A stretch of DNA of 64,000 bases from Colius striatus (taxonomy: Eukaryota; Chordata; Aves; Coliiformes; Coliidae): NCBI RefSeq assembly GCF_028858725.1, contig NC_084790.1:84879506-84943505 (forward strand), in the 5' to 3' direction. The notes beneath the pieces were generated by a model, which saw only the letters and a list, made by a program, of their open reading frames with translations, did not search any database and had not been told where the DNA came from. A program made the translations under genes and the position numbers. Below are positions 45,421 through 57,438 of this stretch, one piece after another (within the stretch, counting starts at the first letter, position 1; the number at the start of each line of letters is the position of its first letter).

Positions 45421-45710
45421 GTGAGGGGGCTGCGGAGGTCGGGCCGGATTCGGGTACGGCTGCCGGCCTCTGGAAGCTTCCCGCGCCGCTCCGTTAGCCC
45501 CGCCGAAACGCACGGCTGGCCTCTCCTCCCGAGGACCCCCCCCAGCCGAAAACGAGGGGGAGACCCGCGGGATGTGAGCGCTCGGCCTGTCCCTATCGCA
45601 ATTAGCGTCGTTGCTCGTTACACCCTTTGCAGCAGAGCGCGGCGGTGGTTCGTGCTCAGCGAAGAGCTGGGGAGGGAGGGTGAGCGGTGGCAGCCGGAGC
45701 CGGCACAAAG

Positions 45711-48700
45711 GTACCTTCTGGTTTAACCCTGAGCATCTTTACAGGGAGTACATCCCTTGTGGGATGTCCCCTGCTTCGAGTTCCAGAGGTGAGAGCATCC
45801 CCCCACCTCCCGGGAGAGGCTTTCCCCGGTCTTTGGCGCAGGGTTGGGTTTGGGTGTAGCAAGGGAGGACGCACCAGGGACTAAATTTGGTTGTTATTTG
45901 ATGATTATCGTTTTCCTGCAGAGTCACTCTGGCTGCACGTGGTCTCGGGAGCCGTGGGTGACAGTAGGGGACAGCAGATGTTGGTGGCAGCGGAGCAGCC
46001 GGCAGTTGCAGGGCATTTTTTTGCTGCAGCTGCCCTCAGCAATGCTGTATGTCCGGAGGCACAGTTGCTGTGTGTCCCTGGTGTCCCACTGCCTCACAAC
46101 TTAGTCCTTAGACTTGGTTGCTTTTTCATAAAATGAGACTAAAATTCATCTCCCAGGGCTATTTTCTGTGTCAGGCTCCTGTGTCAGGAAGGGTTGAGAC
46201 CACCACCATGCTGGATGAGGTAGCATTAGACTGACCCAGTCCTTTCTGGAGACCTGGTGGCTGCTCTGAAATAGGCCATTTACATATGTCCATCTGTGCC
46301 ACCTCCACTCCTGCTCCAGTAATCCGTGCTGCTCTTCCTCCACCACTCAGGCAGGTATAGGATGAAGCTTGAAGTCACAGCCTTTTTAACAGAAACAAAT
46401 GAGATGGGAGGAAGCAGAAGATATGCTGAGCTGCCACGTTGCTTCTCTCAAACCAAAGATACCAAAATAAGACCAGGAAATTTAACAGTTCCTCCTCTCC
46501 AGGAAGGCTTTTTGATGGCGGATTGTCCCCTGAGCATCCAGATGCTGGCAGAGGGATGCCATGCAGAATGGAGAGGGAAGCATCCTGCTCTGCTTATGAC
46601 TTGTGTGACCCTGACAAGCAAATATACACACTTTATCTGCAGTGAGTGAGGGAAAACCCATTTTATTGTGTCAATGCACATGCTTTCTTCCTGTTAGGAC
46701 CAAAAAGGCTTTACTCTGCCATTACGGATCCTGAGGTCCAAGTGCAAAACCTTGCACTGGATTTTGTTCCCTCAAGCCTTGAGTAAAATTTGTAGGCTGT
46801 GGTTTCCCTGCATTAAGTATGTTGTCTTTGGCAGGGAGACGTGCACTGTCTGTTTTGGGAAGCTCAGGCTGTGCTTGTGTTTAAAGCTGATCCCTCTGAG
46901 CTCTGCCTGATCCCTCCTTGCGATGTGGATACTGCACCAGAGGGCTCTGCCAATTTAAGGTGTTGTGGTAAAGTGTTGTGGGACTTTTCCAGCTCTTAGG
47001 AAGCATTATTTAAAAAATATTGTCATGTATGAGGTCTCATGTTGCTTTTTAAGGAAAGCAGAGGAGCAGGGCTTGGATGGTGAAGGTGATGTGGGAATGC
47101 GACTTGTGTCAGGTGAGCTGGAGGGTAAGGCCCAGCAACCCAGGAGCTCTCTGGCCAACAGGAGACTGGAGAAACCATTTGTGGAGATGAATGGAACACC
47201 AGTTCTGCCTTTGCAGGAGGATGTGGGAGTGAGCTACCTGAGAGGCTTGGCTGGCTTTGACATCCTCATTCCCATAGCTGAGTTGGCCTTGTGCAGAGTT
47301 GGGGTGGGAAAGGTCTATGGAGGGTTCCTGAGCACAGTGAAAGATCACATACAGAGCATGAAAACATCTTTCATAGTTGTTAGCGCTTCATTCAGACAGT
47401 GGAAAGTGCTGAGCTTTATCTCCAGATGTCTCTTCAGCACTCTTGTCTTGGGAGAAGCTCTTTTTGCTCTTGCAGCATCTTCACTTTGGGGTGAAGTGCT
47501 CCATTGAGTTCGCTCTGCTGTCGCCTCCTGGCAAGGACAAATTCTGCTGTTCCCACTCTCTGTTTCCTCCTCATTTTGAATATCTCTCTTTTTTTTTTCT
47601 CCTTGCAGTTGTCCTTGCTGCTGCTTGGTCTTTTCCCAACAGGACTGTTGTGAAATTGTGTTAGTTATCACTGGTTGAGTCTTTGCCCTGTAGGTCTCTG
47701 TAGAGCTGCAAGAAACCCATCCTGGACTTTATTTAATTGCATGTTCTTGCTGCTCAAGTGACTCTTCAGGATACCATGTGTTTGTGAGGACCTACACCTA
47801 ATAGTGTAGCAAGACTCCGTGGTTTCTGTGGAAGCTGGGGGCAACAGCTGAGCTATTTCAGAAAGTGTTTGGGGCACATTTAGCATATTGCTTGACTATT
47901 TCAGTGGAGCAACTACACATTGCTAATGATTTGATCAATCTGCACTTTGGCAAAAGTATTAAGGTACTTCTGTTAAACGTGCCGTTGTTAAGTTTCAGAG
48001 TTAACAGCCTGCTGCTGTGTGTGGGGATAGTTCAGGGTCTTCAGCAGGTTGGTGAAAGGACAACTGTTCCCATCTGGAAGTGTTGAGGCTTCTGGACGTA
48101 TGGAGTAATCCTCATAAATGCTTTGGGATGAGCTTGTGAAACTCCTCAGAGAAGGTGCAGTTCTGCCACCTGAGTGTAATTAGTGCATTACTGAGTCATC
48201 CAAAAATAAAGGGCCAGTGTTGCTGACCAGTTGTTTTCTGTTTGTTTGAGAGACTGGTTAGTTTATTTTCATTTACTTACATATACATCTATGTGCATGT
48301 CTACATAGTCATTTACAACACAGATCCTGCCTTGCTGGTGATCCTGAGAGAAATGTGTTTCCTACTCTCTTCAGACTGAGATGGAGGTGACATTGGATGT
48401 GCTCCAATACTTAACCATCAACCTGAGTGCGGAAAAGAGAGGTTTGTTTTCTTCCACCTCGTCTTTGGGCTGTACTGTGGTTGATCTTGGCTTGCTGGAC
48501 TCTGCATCGTCGTTGTCAGTCTTCTGCAATGGAGAGATACCCCAACAATGGCCAGGAATTGGGATGGTGTCTCTATAATGGATTCGAGATCTTTGCTATT
48601 TCGTATTAGCTTTTGGAGACTCCTTGGAGGCAGTCTGTGGAACTCTGAGGCTTTAAAGACCCCAAAATATCTCAGCAGTAGTCTCATGCTTACTTCAGAA

Positions 48701-51700
48701 AACCCATTACTTCTGTCTCCTTTCCTACAGAGACAGCTCTTCCCCTTCCCCCCAGGCATCTAGCAATGATGGAATAGGAGAAGAAAAACTTGGTTTCTTA
48801 GGTGGTAGAGGAAGCTCTGGTCACACAACTAATCTTCTGGTTCTGCTGTCTCTGCAGGACCAAATCCTGCTGTGCCTGTTGGCCAGGAGCCTGCCACAGG
48901 GGTATTTAATAATGTTCAGCAATTTATGGAGGGCGTCTCCTTGGTGGCCACCAGCACCAGCTCAGCTTTGCCTTCACCCCAGCTTGGTTGCATCCACCAT
49001 GCTGATGGGTTGTTGGTGGAAATCACTTGTATCTCTCTGGTGGCAGGATGGAAAGGGTTATGGATGGGTTGATGTGCCTGTGGTGGAGATGTCCCTGGGA
49101 TGAGGAGTGGAGCTGGGCAACTGTGTGCTGTGCCCTGTGCCTTGGTGTCACGTCACGTCTGGGTGACCTGAGGATGAATGTGGGTGCCCACAAGCTTCTC
49201 ATTTCTCACCAGCAGTTTTAATTGGTCCTAGTGCACAAAAAACCCCCACCAAGCCAACCTACCTTCCCCCTCCCTCTGGAGCCAGCCTGGCTTGCTGAGA
49301 CTGGTTTGAGCAGCCTGCATTGCCCCAGGAAGGCTTCAGCACTGCTGGAGCCTGCCCTGCTCCAGCGGCACGAGGGGATACACAGCTGCCACCAGCTTCC
49401 CCAGCCACCTCCAGTGGGGAACTGTTCACTGGGTCCATAGTTAAGTCTGAAAAACGCTTTTGAACTCAGGAAGTTCTGGAGGAGCTGTGCTGCCTGGTTT
49501 GTGTTCACCAGGACCTTGGGAGAAGCTGACTTCATCCTACTGCTGCATTGGATGGTAGCTGGTGCAGGAGGTGAGCAGCTGGGTGGGGTGGGAAAGGTGG
49601 CACCGTGGCTGAGTGGTCTGTGGCTGCAAGCTGCTCCTTCTGCTCTGTGGCCTATGGAGATGCTACTTTGGGGCCATCAAGCTTCTTCAGGTGGCTTTCA
49701 AGGGCTTTCAGATCTGCAAAAACACATCATCATGTTTGCTAATGGGGAATAAAGGATTTTGCTTTGTCCTGCGGAGAAGTGTGTGCTTCAATGGGACTGT
49801 GATGTAGTCCAGGTCCAGACCCACCAGCCCAAAGCAGTGGTTTGCAAATGCTGCTTTGCTTTTGGGTGCTGACATCTCCCTTCATCACCCAACCAGAAGG
49901 AAAGCCCCTAGGCTGGAGAGCTCCTGACCAATGTGTCTGACTGCAACAAAGCCAGAAGGGATTTTAATAATGTGCTGGGAAAAATACCATCTTGGGTGTC
50001 TGGGCAAGGAAAGAAAAGAAAGTGAGAAGGGTTGTGGCTATGCTGTGGTTGTCAGCTGGAATTTAATAACAGAAAAATGGTTGATATTTAAGGTGACATT
50101 TGCTTTGCATGGTGAGAAGAGACAGGGATGGGTGCCAGCATCCACGGGAGCTGTATTCCCTTAAAACGGGGTATAGTGGGGATCCAAGAAATGTCTCTTT
50201 GCGGCCATAAGGTAGGCTTGGAGGCAGCTTTGATGACATTTTTGTCTGTCTCAGGAAGCAAGACTTGCAGCAGTATGGTTTTTTTTCTGCAGCTGGAGAT
50301 TTTACAGCAGGACGTGGAGGCTCCGGGTGCTTTCCGAAATGATCTCTGTTTTTTTTGCCACCTGCACATTTCATCATTGAAAGGTAGTAGGTGAGTTAGG
50401 TGGAGTTTTCAGGGCCTGTGGGATCTCACCACAATGGCCACAGCTGCCTCTAAGGGAAGAGGAAGCCATGGTTGGGGCTGGAGAGCTGCAGGGGACCAGC
50501 TGCAATGAGGTGATAGATGGCTTTCACTGACAGCTTTTTCCCTTTCTTTCGAGACCAGCAATTTCTCGCATCCTGACAGCAGCTCTGCAATGAAAAACAC
50601 ACTTCTGGAAAGCTCTTCTGGTGAAGAACGAGTTTTCCATCCCTCCCTGCATCCCTGCTCTGTCCATGCCTGTGCCAGGCTGGCGCAGGCAGCACAGTAT
50701 TTATTCCTGCCTTTGCAGATGCCCAGAGCAGCACTGGTGTCAGGCAGGACATCATAGCCCTACAGAGTGCTTGCTTGTCGGCAGAGCTGCAGCATCCTTC
50801 CCTGCTGGGATGTTTTTACTGCAAAGATTCACCCCAGGGTGCTGATCTCTCTCCTGGGTTTCAGAGCCATCTGGGGACCACACATTATCCGCCTCAGAGT
50901 TGTCTCTGAGAAAGGGTGTTTGCATGGCTTTTGCCTTTAATATATTTTTGTTGCACGGGGCAAAAGATTTATTTATCTTCTACAGACAGCCACTTTGAAG
51001 CTTCTCCTCTATATTTCTGAGATTCTTTTTGTTTTGATTAACAGAAGTGAGGCTCATGGGGCTCAGACTGGCTGTCACTTGCTATTCCTCCAGAAGCCTT
51101 TGTAACCCAGAGACTGATTTCAGCCAGATTTGACAGAAGAGTACGGGTCTCAAAGACAAAAAAGCTCCAGGCTGTAAGAGAGAGGATGGAAAAGGGAAAG
51201 CTGAATTTCTTCTTGTCTATAAGGAGAGGCTGCAGCAGTGATGAGCTTAAATGTGATCTGTCTGGGTGCAAGCAGGTTAGCTCCGAAATACCTCTAGTAC
51301 TAAAGTTTCTTTAAGGAAATTACCCAAATCGTCTTGAGCATGAGGAAGGAGGAGCTGGCTGTAGGGATGCAGGGAGGGTGTGATGCTAGATGACCATTAA
51401 AGGTCCCTTCCAACCCAGACTATTCTGTTCCATGCTGCCACACAGTTGTCCCAGGCCTTTGTGCTTGGGGGTAACTGCTGAGCTTACAGTGAAAAGCTGG
51501 TGTCTGATTTCTTTCCAGAGTGTCCTGCATATACCATTATCCCACCATTCAAAACGGGGTTCCAGCCTTGAGCTTAGCCTCACTGCAGACCTGCTGGCAT
51601 GAGTGGTTGAGTATTGTACTGTCACTGTTCCTAGTAGAGGTGCTTCACATGCTACCACCTAGAAGCACACTGGGAAGTGGATAAAGTCTGTCTCCAGAAG

Positions 51701-52814
51701 CTTGTCCAGCTGTGCCCGGGCCCACTGCAGTTTCCTATTGGTTGGCAGTATCGTGTGGAGGAGATGAGGGAGCAGCACAGTGGCTTTTTGGCATCCTTGA
51801 TGGTCTGAGAACTTGCCTTGGAGCTGAAGCTGCAGAAGAGATGAGGGACCCATAATTTCCCAGAGGAGCCAGGGAGAATGCTCTGCCCCTCTCTGACCCT
51901 GACAGCCTTTCCCATTCCAGCTGCAGCACGAGGCTGCCTTTTCTGTCCCTTCCCCTCCTGCTGTCACTGTGTGCACTTTGATTTATTTATTTAATTTTTT
52001 TTAAGCTGGGGATTCTCTTCCCCAGCTTAAAATGATTTTCCTTACACTCTTCTCTATTTGGAGCTCTGGGGGAGGAAGTGACTCAGCCTTTCCCCTGCTC
52101 TGCTTTGCACAGTCATCCCTTGCTGGCTTTGCTGAGGTTTTCCTTGAGCACCTCCAGTTACTCTTGCTTCATTCAGCAAGAGCCTGTCTGCACGTTTCGG
52201 TGGGGAAGGGCACGATGGGGGAGGATGAGACTGCAGGAGCTTCTCCTGTGCTAAGAGTAATGCAGTGAGAAGGATATGCTGCCAGACCTGCAGCAGCTCC
52301 AGGTCTCCTGGTCATCTATGGGCACAGACATCTGCAGAGAGGCAGGTCAAGTGAAATCTTGGGGGCTAGCCTGGTCATACTATTAAAAAAAATGATGAAA
52401 TCTGATGGCACGGACTCACCAGGGAGAGGTGAACCCCAGTCGTGCTTCTGGCCCTGCTGAGGGATACAGTGCTCACCTGGGCACTGGTGAGAGAGTTCTG
52501 CATGGATGACGGATGGAGGATAATGCTGGCTCTGTGCAGGACTGTTGCCAGCTTACCTTACACAGCAGAGCTGAACTGGCTGCTAAACACCAAGGAGGAA
52601 GCATCCCCTGCTCTCTGCAGGAATTTCAGACTCTGATGCTCAGCTGGGGAGTCACTAAGTCATCTGCCACCTGAAGTGATACCTGGCACTTGGTGTGTCA
52701 TGTGTGATATTAAAAACAAGTGCATTCATTGCAGGTTAGTTGTTCCCCTATCCTGGAAGCCAGCACAACTGCCTGCTAACTCAGCTGTTTTTCTAAAGCA
52801 GAGCAGGGAAAACA
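45711..52814 (+). other. Presumed first-intron sequence, no exon confirmed
   Basis: About 7.1 kb downstream of promoter 2. The longest open run (46965-47507, 180 codons) starts at GTG, has no recognisable domain and is probably chance. A strong acceptor at 50290 (TTTTTTTTCTGCAG) precedes an open frame but its possible donor is weak. A tiny CR1 end lies at 51380. Confidence 0.4.
51380..51431 (+). mobile_element. CR1 LINE 3' terminal scrap
   Basis: Only the last 50 bp are recognisable: 'GATGCTAGATGACCATTAAAGG', 'TCCCTTCCAACCCAGACTATTC' and the tail remnant TATTCTGTTC. The rest is lost or was never copied. Confidence 0.75.
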
Positions 52815-53320
52815 TCTGGAGTCCTGTGTCCGGTTCTGGGCTCCCCAGCTCAAGGGGGACAGGGAACTGCTGGAGAGAGGCCAGTGCAGGGCCACCAAGA
52901 TGTCCAGGGGACTGGAGCATCTTCCTTCTGAGGAAAGGCTGTGGGACCTGGGGCTGTTTACCCTGGAGAAGAGGAGATTGAGGGGAGATCATATTAACAT
53001 TTATGAATATCTAAAGGGTGGGTGTCAGGAAGTTGGGACATCCCTCTTTTCTATAGTAGATAGTAACAGGACAAGGGGTGATGGGATGAAGCTGGAACAC
53101 AAAAGGTTCCACTTAAACATAAGAAAAAACTTTTTCAGTGAGGGAGCCTGGCACAGGCCGTCCATGGGTGTTGTGGAGTCTCCTTCCTTGGAGGGCTTCA
53201 AGACCCGCCTGGACATGTTCCTATGCGACCTGATCTAGGTGACCCTGCTTCTGCAGGGGGGTTGGACTGGATGATCTCTGAAGGTCCCTTCCAACCCCTA
53301 CCATTCTGTCATTCTGTGAT
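52815..53320 (+). mobile_element. CR1 LINE 3' fragment, about 505 bp, well kept
   Basis: It covers the end of ORF2 and the full 3' UTR, ending 'CATTCTGTCATTCTGTGAT', two tail units. It belongs to the same younger subtype as 38701 and 55857. Confidence 0.97.
52900..53238 (+). pseudogene. CR1 ORF2 C-terminal end, open to the natural stop
   Basis: 112 codons from an internal ATG to TAG at 53236-53238, ending ...[13 protein letters not shown], which is where the related copy at 55857 also ends its ORF2. It has no frameshift in this part. Without endonuclease and reverse transcriptase it has no known activity. Confidence 0.8.
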
Positions 53321-53533
53321 AAACTCTCAAGCTCCCCCTGAATGCTTCTTCTCCCCCTCCAAAACCCAGACACTCAAACCCTGAGAGCAATTTTGATCCT
53401 CTTAGGAGCTTCCAACATGTGCCACTTGTTCTTTTGTTTTATAAATTTGTTGGAGCAGGAATTACCTTTGTCTCAGGTTATTCTCTCAAATGTTATTTAT
53501 TTAGCTGAGGAGTAATAATTTATATGTGGTGGG
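53321..53533. other. Short unique stretch
   Basis: AT-rich sequence between the CR1 and the inverted-repeat segment; nothing recognised. Confidence 0.5.
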
Positions 53534-53981
53534 ATCCTTGGTGCCAAATCCTTCCTCAGGATGTATGTGATGGCACCCTTGCTGAACAGGTCTTACCTCA
53601 ATGACAGCAGTCCCATGCTTTTGCTGTCCTTTGCTGACAATTGTCTCTCCTGGGTGGTCTCTGGGTTGGCCCTGGCTGGGAGTAACGTCTTGTAAGCATG
53701 TGTTGCTGAAGATTGGGCACTGGTTCTCTGGTAGCTTATCATCTGTCCTCACTCTTGGTCTGTGTGGTTCATACAGTGGAGTTTGATCCTGCTTTGACAT
53801 GGCTGAATTTCAGTGGCTGGTGAATTTTAAGGTTTCACAAGCCTTTGGCAGAATATTGATAACTCCAGATGCGGTCCTATTAAAGCTCCTCTGCTGTGAG
53901 CAGGGACTTCTCTGGTGGTCACATGATTCAAGCTGGTTTTTTTTTTGGTTTTATATTAACACCTCATTTGGCACCAAGGAT
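53534..53981 (-). other. Unclassified 448-bp segment bounded by perfect 16-bp inverted repeats
   Basis: The left arm ATCCTTGGTGCCAAAT (53534-53549) and right arm ATTTGGCACCAAGGAT (53966-53981) are exact reverse complements. Between them a minus-strand frame starts at a true ATG (53800) in the context GCCATGT and stays open for 99 codons, ending at 53501 just past the left arm. It has no recognisable domain. A donor-like GAG|GTAAGA lies inside it (near 53597). No clear target duplication flanks the arms. It could be a non-autonomous DNA transposon, an LTR with long end repeats, or chance. Confidence 0.4.
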
Positions 53982-55314
53982 TGTAGCTGTTGATATGGAC
54001 CTTGGTCACAACGCTGTTGTGCCAGGTGCTTCAGAAAAACTGAAAAGCAAGGCCTTTTGGCACAGTGTGAGGGTCTTATCTCAAAGGATTGGTGCTAGCA
54101 AAGCTTTTAATAGCTTCGTAAGACTAGGCTTGCTCAGAAGGACTAGACCAAGCTTTTGCAGTGTGGCATAGGGGCTAACAGCAGTCCTCATTTTGAACAG
54201 GTAGTGCTGGTAGCAAAGATATTGCATTGAATGCCTCAAAGCAGGGCCCTGGCAAGCCTAAAATCTTGAGGTAAGGAGCTCAGAGCTCAAGACTCAGAAG
54301 TTACATCTGGCCTTTATTGGGATCTCTGTTGAGTCAGATCCATCCAGTTCAGCCAGATGTTTCTGTAAGAAGGTGTGGTAGCCTTGTGGGAGATACGTTT
54401 CAGCTGTCCCTCACATTCCTTACTTTCTCAAGGAGCTGTTTGCCATGGAAAGGGTGTGGAGGCAGCTCTGTCTTCATGATGCCATCCGTAGATACCCAAG
54501 GAAAAAAGACGGAAAGGTGTAGGAGGCACTTTGGAAGGAAGCCATCTTTTCATGCTGGTAGTCAACAAACACGGTGGTATGCTGATGGCTACACTGGTGG
54601 TTAAGCTGTCTCTAGTAATTAAATGTAAACTCTGAGAATTTACTCTTACAAGAAACCAGAGAAAACTAAGCCTATTGCTTCTTGAAATGCCCACATCAGA
54701 TGACATTTCTCCTTTCTCAAGTCTCCATGCCCCTGCAGGTGGAGCGTGGGTGCCCAGGGGCATCATGTTGTCTTTTCTGTGTGTGAGACAATACGGGCAT
54801 TAAAGGCAAGTTTTATGGGGAGCACTTTGAACTTGCTTCATGATAAGCTGGTGGCTGATGTTGTGAAGAATCTTTTAATTGAGGACTTGTGGAAATTCAT
54901 CAGCAAAGGTGAATGTTTGTGTGGAGATGTAGAGCGTGCTGGGAAATCTGAAGCTGGTCATCACCTAGAAATGCTTCACTGGCCTAACTTGGGTTTTGCT
55001 TGCTTGTCTTCACTTTTTTTTCTTTCCTTTTAAGAAATCCAACCAAATCATGAAGCTGTCAGAGGTCATTAGTTAACCATTGTAAAGCATCTGGTGTTGT
55101 GAGTTCCAGGTGGATATCAAGAAGTGGATCTGTTGACAAGTCCTTCCCTCTGTCCCTCGATGCTGCTGACCATTTCCACGTGCCTACAAGTGTTACCCAG
55201 AGCTTCATGGGAAGAGTCAGCCCTAAAGCCTTTCTCTGCTTCTCTCCATAGGCTAATAAGCCTCAGACTATATGTATAATTTCATATTTATTTTCCTAAT
55301 TCCATCTATTCGTA
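53982..55314 (+). other. Presumed intron; one candidate exon
   Basis: Nothing certain. A strong acceptor at 54738 followed by an open frame to a weak donor at 54909 is described in the findings. The rest shows no repeat or exon. Confidence 0.4.
54739..54908 (+). other. Candidate internal coding exon, 170 nt
   Basis: A long pyrimidine tract (54708-54736, TTCTCCTTTCTC...CCCCTGCAG) gives a good acceptor. The donor AAAG|GTGAAT at 54909 is modest. One frame is open across all 170 nt and ends in a helix-like stretch (LLHDKLVADVVKNLLIEDLW). I recognise no protein family in it. In a long intron such combinations also arise by chance. Confidence 0.2.
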
Positions 55315-55515
55315 GGATCAGAATGCATCATTTTAGTTGGATAAGACCTTTAAGCTCATCAAGCCCAACCTCTGACCTCACCCTGCCAAGCCCACCACTA
55401 ACCCATGGCCCTCAGCAACTCAGTTTCGTGGCTTTGTAGTATCTCCAGGGGTAGGAACTTCACCACCACCTTGGGCAGCCTGTTGTTTATTGACTTTCTT
55501 AGTGTAGACACATCT
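55315..55515 (-). mobile_element. Old CR1 LINE 3' fragment
   Basis: 'TAGTTGGATAAGACCTTTAAGCTCATCAAGCCCAACC' and 'CTCCAGGGGTAGGAACTTCACCACC' match the 3' UTR order of an older CR1 subtype (AAGACCTTTAAGATCATC type). The tail is worn (AGGATCAGAATGCATCA). Confidence 0.8.
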
Positions 55516-55856
55516 ATCGTGTCCTTCTGTCTTCTCTCTTCTCAGGTCTCTTCCACATCATCCAGTGACATGAAGGCAAAGCTGTGGCCATGGCCTTGAA
55601 GCGCCTACACTCAGCTCAGGCCATATTAACTCTCTTCTAAGCATCTCTGTCTATTGATTAAAGCATTAGGAGGAGTGTCAGCTTGGAAGCAGTGGGTTTG
55701 ATTAAACAATTATTTTAACAAAAAAGCAGTGAGCTTTGATTCAAAGTATGTGAGTAGCCACTGCTTTCTGATATGCTCAAGGGAGATTGGAGCACATGCC
55801 AAAGGAAAGCACCAGTTGGTAAGCTAACGATAGAAGTTTGTAGGCTGAACATGAGC
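55516..55856. other. Intronic or intergenic, no feature seen
   Basis: Unique-looking AT-rich sequence. Confidence 0.5.
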
Positions 55857-55945
55857 ATTGTCCTTGACTTCAGCGGGGCTTTTGACACTGTCTACCACAA
55901 CATCCTCATCAGAAAGCTCAGGCAGCGTGGCTGGATGAGTGCACA

Positions 55946-56194
55946 GTGAGGTGGATCGAGAGCTGGCTGAATGACAGAGCACAGAGGGGGGTCATCAGTG
56001 GCACAGAGTGGAGTTGGAGGCCTGTGGCCAGTGGAGTTCCACAGGGATGGGTTCTGGGGCCAGTCTTGGTCAACATCTTCATCAACCACCTGGATGAGGG
56101 GACAGAGTGTAACCTCAGCAGGTTCAGTGATGGCACCAAACTGGGAGCACTGGCTGATTCACCAGTGGCTGTGCTGACATTCAGCGGGATCTAG
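55946..56194 (+). pseudogene. CR1 reverse-transcriptase palm remnant, catalytic Asp lost
   Basis: 82 open codons cover RT motif B ([20 protein letters not shown]) and motif C. Motif C reads FSDG (56123-56134) where active CR1 enzymes have F/YADD, so the second catalytic aspartate is replaced by glycine. The frame then stops at 56192-56194. No activity is possible. Confidence 0.85.
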
Positions 56195-56375
56195 GCAGGC
56201 TGAGATTTGGGCAGAGAGGAACCTCCTGAGGTTCAGCAAGGAAAAGCGCAGAGGCCTGCACCTGGGAAGGAACAACCCCCTGCACCAGTACAGGCTGGGG
56301 ATTGACCTGCTGGAGAGCAGCTCTGCAGAGAGAGAGACCTGGGAGTCCTGATAACAAACTAACCATGAGCCAGCA

Positions 56376-56738
56376 ATGTGCCCTCATGGCCAAGAAGGCC
56401 AATGGCATCCTGGGGGCATCAAAAAGAGTGTGGGCAGCAGGTGGAGGGAGGTTCTGCTCCCCCTCTCATCTGCCCTGCTGAGGCATCGTCTGAAGTCCTG
56501 TGTCCAGTTCTGGGCTCCCCAGCTCAGAAGGGACAGGGAAGTGCTGGAGAGAGGCCAGCACAGGGCCACCAAGATGATCAGGGGACTGGAACATCTTTCG
56601 TATGAGGAGAGGCTACGGGACCTGGGGCTGTTTAATCTGGAGAAGAGGAGACTGAGGGGAGATCTTATTAACATTTATAAATATCTAAAGGGTGGGTGTC
56701 AGGAGGTTGGGGCAGCACTTTTTTTCTATAGTATCTAG
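56376..56738 (+). pseudogene. CR1 ORF2 C-terminal remnant
   Basis: 120 open codons with the same post-RT blocks as 38920 ([36 protein letters not shown]). They end by frameshift near a T7 run at 56719-56725, whereas the copy at 52815 stays open through the same place. Confidence 0.8.
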
Positions 56739-56999
56739 CAACAGGACAAGGGGTGATGGGATGAAGCTGGAACACAAAAAGTTCCACTTAAATATGAGAA
56801 AAAACTTTGAGTGTTTCAGTGAGGGAGCCCTGGCACAGGATGCCCAGGGAGGGTGTGGAGGCTCCTTCCTTGGAGGTTTTCACCGCCTCGACATGTTCCT
56901 GTGTGACCTGATCTAGGTGAACCTGCTGCTGCAGGGGGGTTGGACTGCATGATCTCTCAAGGTCCCTTCCAACCCCTGCCATTCTGTGATTCTATGATC

Positions 57000-57433
57000 T
57001 TCTGCATGACCTAGGAGTATGGAAAAATATTTGTGTGTATTTAAGGGAAGGCTTCTGGGTTTTGACAAGCAAACTGTAGTGACTGCAGGAACTTTGTGGT
57101 TATATGAAGCATGTACACAATGCTCTTCTATGAAGACTGGATTCACCTTTGATCAAGACCTTATGTCCTGAAGGATTTCATGTGTTGGTAGAGTACTTGG
57201 CAGTTGACTGGTGGTAAAAGCCTGCTGGTATCAGCACAGCTTGTGAGTGAGACAGCAGCGTGGGATGAAAGCATGAGGCTTCATAAGAGCACCTCATACT
57301 CTTGGCTGGTGTGTGGGTTACACTGAGCTCTCCAGGGAGCTGATATGGGTTGTAAGGTCAAGAGGAAATGTTGGTGAAGTGTTCAGAAAAAAGGAGCATA
57401 GAAGAAATTTTGGAGGAACAAGTTTCTGCCTCT
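57000..57433. other. Intronic or intergenic, no feature seen
   Basis: Nothing recognised between the CR1 tail and the solo LTR. Confidence 0.5.
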
Positions 57434-57438
57434 GCTGT

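Larger units (their letters stand above)
44640..45700 (+). promoter_or_regulatory. CpG island promoter 2
   Basis: Dense CpG with several GC boxes (44780-44830, GGGGCGGGCGGG-like) and CGCGTCACTC (CRE half-site like) at 44830. There is no TATA box. A ZNF143/THAP11-type motif lies at 44765. The strong plus-strand donor at 44991 gives the direction. The start site is probably between about 44800 and 44940, which is inferred. Confidence 0.7.
55857..56999 (+). mobile_element. CR1 LINE, 1.14 kb, with reverse-transcriptase remnant
   Basis: The longest CR1 copy here. It starts inside the reverse transcriptase (motif A, FSGAFDTV, 55869-55892) and runs through the rest of ORF2 and the 3' UTR to the tail TTCTGTGATTCTATGATC. 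Motif A lies in a different frame from the next segment, so a frameshift separates them. It is a dead copy of the younger subtype. Confidence 0.97.

Noticed and set aside
46965..47507. 180-codon open run downstream of promoter 2.
   Set aside because: It starts at GTG, has no recognisable domain and no flanking splice sites in phase. Such a run is possible by chance in 64 kb read in six frames.
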